From assembly GCA_902517565.1 (NCBI GenBank), contig CABYCU010000001.1:248001-312000 (forward strand): a stretch of DNA of 64,000 nt, in the 5' to 3' direction. The DNA is from an uncultured SAR86 cluster bacterium (GTDB taxonomy: Bacteria; Pseudomonadota; Gammaproteobacteria; Magnimaribacterales; Magnimaribacteraceae). Below are positions 59,739-64,000 of this stretch, piece after piece. Numbering within the stretch: the stretch's first letter is position 1; the number at the start of each line of letters is the position of its first letter. The position numbers and the translations under genes are program-made. The notes beneath the pieces are model-generated. The model worked only from the letters and a program-made list of their open reading frames with translations, did no database searches and was not told the DNA's origin.

Positions 59739-61108
59739 CTTCCATAAACGGCTCGCGGGAGAGCAGTAACCAGTTCCGGGAATATAGCTAGGCCAATTAA
59801 GACAGCTAATTGTATTACGATAAAAGGAATTACTCCTCTATAGATATCTTTAGTTGCAAGACTATCGGGTGCTACTCCTCTCAAATAGAAGAGAGCAAAG
59901 CCAAATGGTGGAGTTAGGAATGAAGTTTGAAGATTTATGGCAATCATTATTCCTAACCATATGGGGTCAACGCCTAGCATTAATAATGCAGGGCCAACTA
60001 TTGGGACGACCACTAAAGTTATTTGAATAAAATCTAAAATAAATCCCAGCAGAAATATTATTATCATTACAACAAACACAGCACCAAAAGCTCCGCCAGG
60101 TAATTCTGTAAATATGCTAGTTATAAGGTCATCACCTCCAAACCCTCTAAAGACTAACGAAAATATGGATGAACCAAGTAAAATCATGAAGACCATGGCG
60201 GTAATTTCGGTGGTCGTCTCAACGGCCTCAGTTAGATTTTTTCTTGTTAAGCTGGTTTTACTAACTGCAAGCAGAATAGCTCCAAGAGCTCCAACACCGG
60301 CAGCTTCAGTTGGTGTCGCAATCCCCAGAAGAATGGAACCTAAGACCGATGAAATAAGAATAAAAGGTGGAAGAAGTGAAAATAACATTATCTTCCATCT
60401 GCCTGAAGCTATAGTCGTTTCATGAGCCGGAGCCATTTTTGGAGAAAAATGTGCCCTGACTATTACGTATAGCGCGTAACAAAATACTAATATTATTCCC
60501 GGAACAATTGCTCCCATAAATAGATCACCAACAGAAACTGTTCTAGCAGAAAAATTTCCAATACTTAATTGAGATTGTTGATAAGCAGATGAGAGAACAT
60601 CTCCTAAAATGACAAGAGCTATTGAAGGAGGAATAATTTGACCTAATGTTCCGGTAGCACATATCGTACCTGCGGCAAGACTTGGATCGTATTGTCTAGA
60701 TAACATTATAGGTAATGAAATTAATCCCATTGCAATTACGGTTGCTCCTACTATCCCGGTACTTGCTGCTATAAGTGCACCTACGAATATTACTGATATA
60801 GCCAAACTACCTTTAAACCCTCCTATTACTTCTGCCATATTGCTCAACAGGTCTTGAGCTAAGTTAGATTTTTCAAGAAGAACGCCCATAAAAACAAAGA
60901 GAGGTATTGCAACCAATGTCATATTGGTCATATCTCCATATAGTCTGTTTGGTATAGCACCCAGGAAAGCACTTTCAAATGTTCCAGTTAAGACTCCTAT
61001 TCCGGCAAAGATAAGTGCAGTACCGGCAAGTGAGAATGCAACTGGAAATCCTGCAAGAAGAATTAGGCATATTACGCCAAACATCAATAAAGGTATAAAC
61101 TCAACCAT
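59735..61108 (-). CDS. dctM: TRAP transporter large permease DctM
   Basis: The 457-residue protein has about 12 hydrophobic segments in the DctM arrangement: an N-terminal GVICLILLAGFPVAFSL, then NMTLVAIPLFVFMGVLLEKSN, and GTICATGTLGQIIPPSIALVILG with the conserved IPPS signature, and a final-half STGIVGATVIAMG-type helix. It moves the substrate with DctQ; substrate is unknown. Its start overlaps the dctQ stop by eight bases. Confidence 0.95.
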   Translation of the reverse strand: MVEFIPLLMFGVICLILLAGFPVAFSLAGTALIFAGIGVLTGTFESAFLGAIPNRLYGDMTNMTLVAIPLFVFMGVLLEKSNLAQDLLSNMAEVIGGFKGSLAISVIFVGALIAASTGIVGATVIAMGLISLPIMLSRQYDPSLAAGTICATGTLGQIIPPSIALVILGDVLSSAYQQSQLSIGNFSARTVSVGDLFMGAIVPGIILVFCYALYVIVRAHFSPKMAPAHETTIASGRWKIMLFSLLPPFILISSVLGSILLGIATPTEAAGVGALGAILLAVSKTSLTRKNLTEAVETTTEITAMVFMILLGSSIFSLVFRGFGGDDLITSIFTELPGGAFGAVFVVMIIIFLLGFILDFIQITLVVVPIVGPALLMLGVDPIWLGIMIAINLQTSFLTPPFGFALFYLRGVAPDSLATKDIYRGVIPFIVIQLAVLIGLAIFPELVTALPRAVYGS

Positions 61109-61598
61109 TCTTAAGTGTGATGTAAGATTTGAATATTTCAGAAAGGCTTTGCAGTGCTAACAATAATGCAACGGCAATCAGTAAGGACTTTTGCAGAAAT
61201 ACGAACGGCAGTCCGTCAGGTTCGGGAGAGACCTCCATTATCCTCCATGAGAATTCAACATAACCCCAAGAGTAAAAGAGTATTGTCCAGCATACAGGCT
61301 GTAAGAAAATGAGATTGCCTAATAAGTCTACGATAGCCTTTTTTGAATCAGAAAAATTTCTATAAAAAATATCAACACGGACATGTGCACCTCGCTTTAG
61401 AGCAAATGCCGAACCCAATAAAAATAAAGCTCCATGAAGATATAGCACTACATCTTGTAATAATACTGAACCCATATCTAGGCCGTATCTCATCACAACA
61501 ACAACACATGTCACTAAAACCATTACTGCGACAAACCAAGAACAAATTTTTCCTGTTACTTCAGAGAAGTTATCTAAATAATTACTAATGCTTTCCAA
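61101..61598 (-). CDS. dctQ: TRAP transporter small permease DctQ
   Basis: The 165-residue protein has four hydrophobic helices with LQDVVLYLHGALFLLGSAFALKR-type segment and a HVRVDIFY motif, characteristic of DctQ. It partners DctM. The DctP gene sits 2.9 kb away on the other strand with lipB-lipA in between. Start ATG 61598, 55 bases from the divergent acyl-CoA dehydrogenase gene. Confidence 0.92.
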   Translation of the reverse strand: MESISNYLDNFSEVTGKICSWFVAVMVLVTCVVVVMRYGLDMGSVLLQDVVLYLHGALFLLGSAFALKRGAHVRVDIFYRNFSDSKKAIVDLLGNLIFLQPVCWTILFYSWGYVEFSWRIMEVSPEPDGLPFVFLQKSLLIAVALLLALQSLSEIFKSYITLKNG

Positions 61599-61653
61599 GG
61601 TAAATCTATTTTTTGTTAGTGTGAATTTGAATTATAATTGAGGAGAGGTATAT

Positions 61654-62865
61654 ATGAACTTACAATTTACAGAAGAAGAATTAAATTTTCAAAAAGAAGT
61701 TAAAGATTGGATCAAAGATAATTATCCTGAGGACATGAAAGAGAGGCTGATGAACTCTCCTAATGGACATGTTACTAAAGAAGAGCATGTGCAATGGCAG
61801 CAAGCACTTTTCGCCAAAGGTTGGGCGGGTATAAATTGGCCTAAAGAATATGGCGGTGCCTCTTTTTCGGCCTCACAAAAATATTTATTTAGTAAAGAAA
61901 TGGCAGCTGCTCGAGCCCCTGGATTCACTGCTTTTGGTATCTCTATGGTTGCCCCTGTAATTATGGCATTCGGGTCTGATGAACAAAAAGCTAAATATCT
62001 TCCAGATATACTCTCTTCAAAGGTATGGTGGTGTCAGGGATATTCTGAGCCGGGCTCAGGTTCTGATTTAGCTTCTCTTAAAACTAAAGCTGAAGATAAA
62101 GGAGATCACTATTTAGTGAATGGTGCAAAGACATGGACAACCATGGCACAACATGCGGATATGATTTTTTGTCTTGTTAGAACAAGCCAAGAAGATATAA
62201 GGCAAAAAGGTATTTCTTTCTTATTAATGGATATGCATTCAGATGGTATAGAGGTTCAACCTATAAATACTTTAGATAACACTCCCATAGGACATCACGA
62301 AGTAAACACTGTCTTTTTTGAAGACGTCAAAGTACCTAAAGAGAATCTTATTGGAGAAGAGGGTAAAGGCTGGACTTATGCAAAGTACTTACTTGAGTTT
62401 GAAAGAGGGAATGGATACTCTTCTGAGCTTCACCAACAACTGCAACAAATTAAGAAGAAGGCAGAGACAGAGGATGTTAGTGGTTCCAAGCTATCCGAAG
62501 ATCAAAATTTTAGGGAATCTGTTGCTGAGATTGAAATTCAAATTAACGCAATGGAAGCTACAGAACTAAGAATATTGGGCAGTTTAACCGCAGGCCAAAA
62601 TGTTGGACCGGAATCCTCTTTGCTCAAAACAAGAGGTACTGAGATTGGACAGGCGATAACAGAATTAGCTGTTGAGTTAGTCGGTTACTACGGAATCCCT
62701 TTTAATAATCCAGGGCCTGAAATAGGAAATAATGAGCCTGCAATTGGTAGCAGGTTTGCTAATACTGCAGCTCCTAGGTATTTTAATTATCGAAAAGCAA
62801 GTATCTATGCAGGATCAAATGAAGTTCAAAGGAATATCATGGCTAAGTTAGTTTTAGGCTTATAA
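61654..62865 (+). CDS. Acyl-CoA dehydrogenase
   Basis: The 403-residue flavoprotein has the N-terminal alpha-helical domain (NFQKEVKDWIKDNYPEDM), the beta domain with CQGYSEPGSGSDLASLKT (FAD and substrate site), and the C-terminal helix bundle with YRKASIYAGSNEVQRNI. The usual catalytic Glu could be in the late segment, but its position was not verified by alignment. It oxidises an acyl-CoA and is probably linked to the enoyl-CoA hydratase at the window edge. GAGGAGA precedes the ATG. Confidence 0.9.
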   Translation: MNLQFTEEELNFQKEVKDWIKDNYPEDMKERLMNSPNGHVTKEEHVQWQQALFAKGWAGINWPKEYGGASFSASQKYLFSKEMAAARAPGFTAFGISMVAPVIMAFGSDEQKAKYLPDILSSKVWWCQGYSEPGSGSDLASLKTKAEDKGDHYLVNGAKTWTTMAQHADMIFCLVRTSQEDIRQKGISFLLMDMHSDGIEVQPINTLDNTPIGHHEVNTVFFEDVKVPKENLIGEEGKGWTYAKYLLEFERGNGYSSELHQQLQQIKKKAETEDVSGSKLSEDQNFRESVAEIEIQINAMEATELRILGSLTAGQNVGPESSLLKTRGTEIGQAITELAVELVGYYGIPFNNPGPEIGNNEPAIGSRFANTAAPRYFNYRKASIYAGSNEVQRNIMAKLVLGL

Positions 62866-62868
62866 ATT

Positions 62869-63642
62869 ATGCTCATTCTAGTTTCACCTGCTAAAACCCT
62901 GGATTATGAGTCTGATATACGAATTGATAATTTTTCCATTGCATCACATCTTTCAGACAGCGAAATACTGATCAAAGAACTACAGAAAAAAAATCCAGAA
63001 GACCTATCATCTTTGATGGGGTTAAGCGAGAAACTATCAATTCTTAACTTTGAAAGGTATATGAACTGGAAGAAGCCTACTAAGCCTTCCGATAATACAA
63101 GACAGGCCATCTTTGCTTTTAAGGGAGATGTGTATCAAGGTCTGGATGTTAATTCCCTTTCTAAGACTGAAATAAATTATGCACAAAAGAACCTCTGTAT
63201 CTTGTCTGGGTTATATGGTTTGCTGAAACCACTTGATTTAATGTATCCCTACAGACTTGAGATGGGTACAAAAATGAAAAATAAGCATGGTGCTAACCTT
63301 TATGAATTTTGGGGATCAAAAATAAATAAAACAATAAATGATCTCTCCAGAGAAAATAAGTCCAAGGCAATAGTTAATTTAGCATCTGTAGAATACTTCT
63401 CAGTGCTTAAGAAAGACCACATTAATTTACCTGTAATAAACCCAGTTTTTAAAGATTATAAAAACGGAACCTACAAGGTTATAAGCTTCTATGCCAAAAA
63501 AGCACGCGGAATGATGGCTAGATTTATTATCCAAAACAAGATAAAGAAAGCTGAAGATCTTCTTGGTTTTAATCTAGATGGCTATCGTTATAGTAAGAAA
63601 GACTCAAAAGAGAATGCGCCAGTCTTTCTAAGGAAGAGCTAA
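62869..63642 (+). CDS. yaaA: YaaA (DUF328/UPF0246) peroxide-stress protein
   Basis: The 257-residue protein (E. coli YaaA 258) starts LILVSPAKTLDYES and has the family motifs GLYGLLKPLDLMYPYRLEMG and IVNLASVEYF. YaaA lowers free iron and protects DNA during hydrogen peroxide stress. It begins four bases after the acyl-CoA dehydrogenase stop. Its stop overlaps the convergent hydratase gene by four bases. Confidence 0.95.
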   Translation: MLILVSPAKTLDYESDIRIDNFSIASHLSDSEILIKELQKKNPEDLSSLMGLSEKLSILNFERYMNWKKPTKPSDNTRQAIFAFKGDVYQGLDVNSLSKTEINYAQKNLCILSGLYGLLKPLDLMYPYRLEMGTKMKNKHGANLYEFWGSKINKTINDLSRENKSKAIVNLASVEYFSVLKKDHINLPVINPVFKDYKNGTYKVISFYAKKARGMMARFIIQNKIKKAEDLLGFNLDGYRYSKKDSKENAPVFLRKS

Positions 63643-64000
63643 ACTCCTACCTCTCCATCTAAATATTTTCTTCTTGGAAGCATATCTTCAAATTCGGGCT
63701 CAGTATTTTCGGCCTTAGCTTTAAATGCTACTGACATCTCATCACTAATACCAACAGCGGTATTCCATAAAGCAATATGATTGAGAGATTCTTCAACAGT
63801 ATGATCTCTTCCATAATTTAAAGATTCTTTCGTTCCAGCTATGGCAAGAGGTCCTTTAGATGCTATATCTGAAGCCACTTCCATAACTCTTTCCATCATT
63901 GCTTCTTTAGTCTCAAATACTTCATTTACTAGGCCATGTTTCATTGCTTCTTCAGGTAGAAATCTTCTTCCGGTATAGGCAAGCTCTCTGACAACACCTT
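63639..64000 (-). CDS. Enoyl-CoA hydratase/isomerase family protein (C-terminal part, cut by window edge)
   Basis: The reading frame is open to the window edge; the visible end is about 120 residues. It includes RELAYTGRRFLPEEAMKHGLVNEVF, the conserved late crotonase segment, then the C-terminal helical region (GPLAIAGTKESLNYG). The oxyanion-hole and catalytic residues lie beyond the window. Probably involved in fatty acid or acyl-CoA breakdown together with the acyl-CoA dehydrogenase. The ATG at 63944 is internal. Confidence 0.88.
   Translation of the reverse strand, partial: GVVRELAYTGRRFLPEEAMKHGLVNEVFETKEAMMERVMEVASDIASKGPLAIAGTKESLNYGRDHTVEESLNHIALWNTAVGISDEMSVAFKAKAENTEPEFEDMLPRRKYLDGEVGV

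Overview
The window is a dense, low-GC stretch of a gammaproteobacterial chromosome, most likely a marine, streamlined lineage of the SAR86 type (inferred from the AT-rich composition, short intergenic gaps, and many alpha/beta hydrolases, 2-oxoglutarate oxygenases, a carotenoid oxygenase and TRAP/MFS transporters; the sequence alone cannot prove the clade). No gap between genes exceeds 300 bases; the largest is 231 bases, between mnmE and mnmG. I saw no rRNA, tRNA, CRISPR array, insertion sequence or prophage.

Positions 1-19279 are the classical origin-proximal block: the start of dnaA (minus strand) facing a leader with two inverted DnaA boxes, then rpmH-rnpA-yidD-yidC-mnmE, mnmG-rsmG-parA-parB, an epoxide-hydrolase-like gene where atpI is often found, the full F-type ATP synthase operon atpBEFHAGDC with its own clear promoter, and glmU-glmS. 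Base composition of the coding strand flips from G/T-rich in mnmE to A/C-rich in mnmG, rsmG and parA.

Positions 19282-37070 are accessory. They hold a McrB-N/NucS-like nuclease fusion directly behind glmS (candidate modification-dependent restriction), a small membrane protein, a MORN-type lipoprotein, a ceramidase-like secreted protein, oxygenases, hydrolases, a solitary MerC-like protein, a cupin, membrane proteins of unknown role, a DUF885 protein, a lipid- or xenobiotic-type enzyme run (methyltransferase, VOC, hydrolase, SDR), and two secreted paralogues of unknown function flanking a third secreted protein.

Positions 37170-48042 combine housekeeping genes (DEAD-box helicase, rlmN) with FAD monooxygenase, GPH and MFS transporters, phytanoyl-CoA dioxygenase-like, carotenoid oxygenase, an NAD(P)-dependent reductase and an aldo/keto reductase, suggesting isoprenoid/lipid turnover.

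Positions 48064-54352 are the most notable part: a haem biosynthesis island. A minus-strand operon hemCD-hemB-hemE-hemF-hemG is divergent from an ALA synthase gene (hemA, C4/Shemin route). Together they cover every step from glycine + succinyl-CoA to protoporphyrin IX; only ferrochelatase is missing. The C4 enzyme and a divergent HemC with a C-terminal HemD-like domain are atypical for gammaproteobacteria and suggest acquisition or replacement. A Fur-like palindrome lies in the shared promoter region.

Positions 54353-64000 hold a MazG-like pyrophosphohydrolase, uvrD, a TRAP substrate-binding lipoprotein, lipB-lipA (lipoate), the two TRAP membrane subunits on the opposite strand, an acyl-CoA dehydrogenase, yaaA and the 3' part of an enoyl-CoA hydratase.
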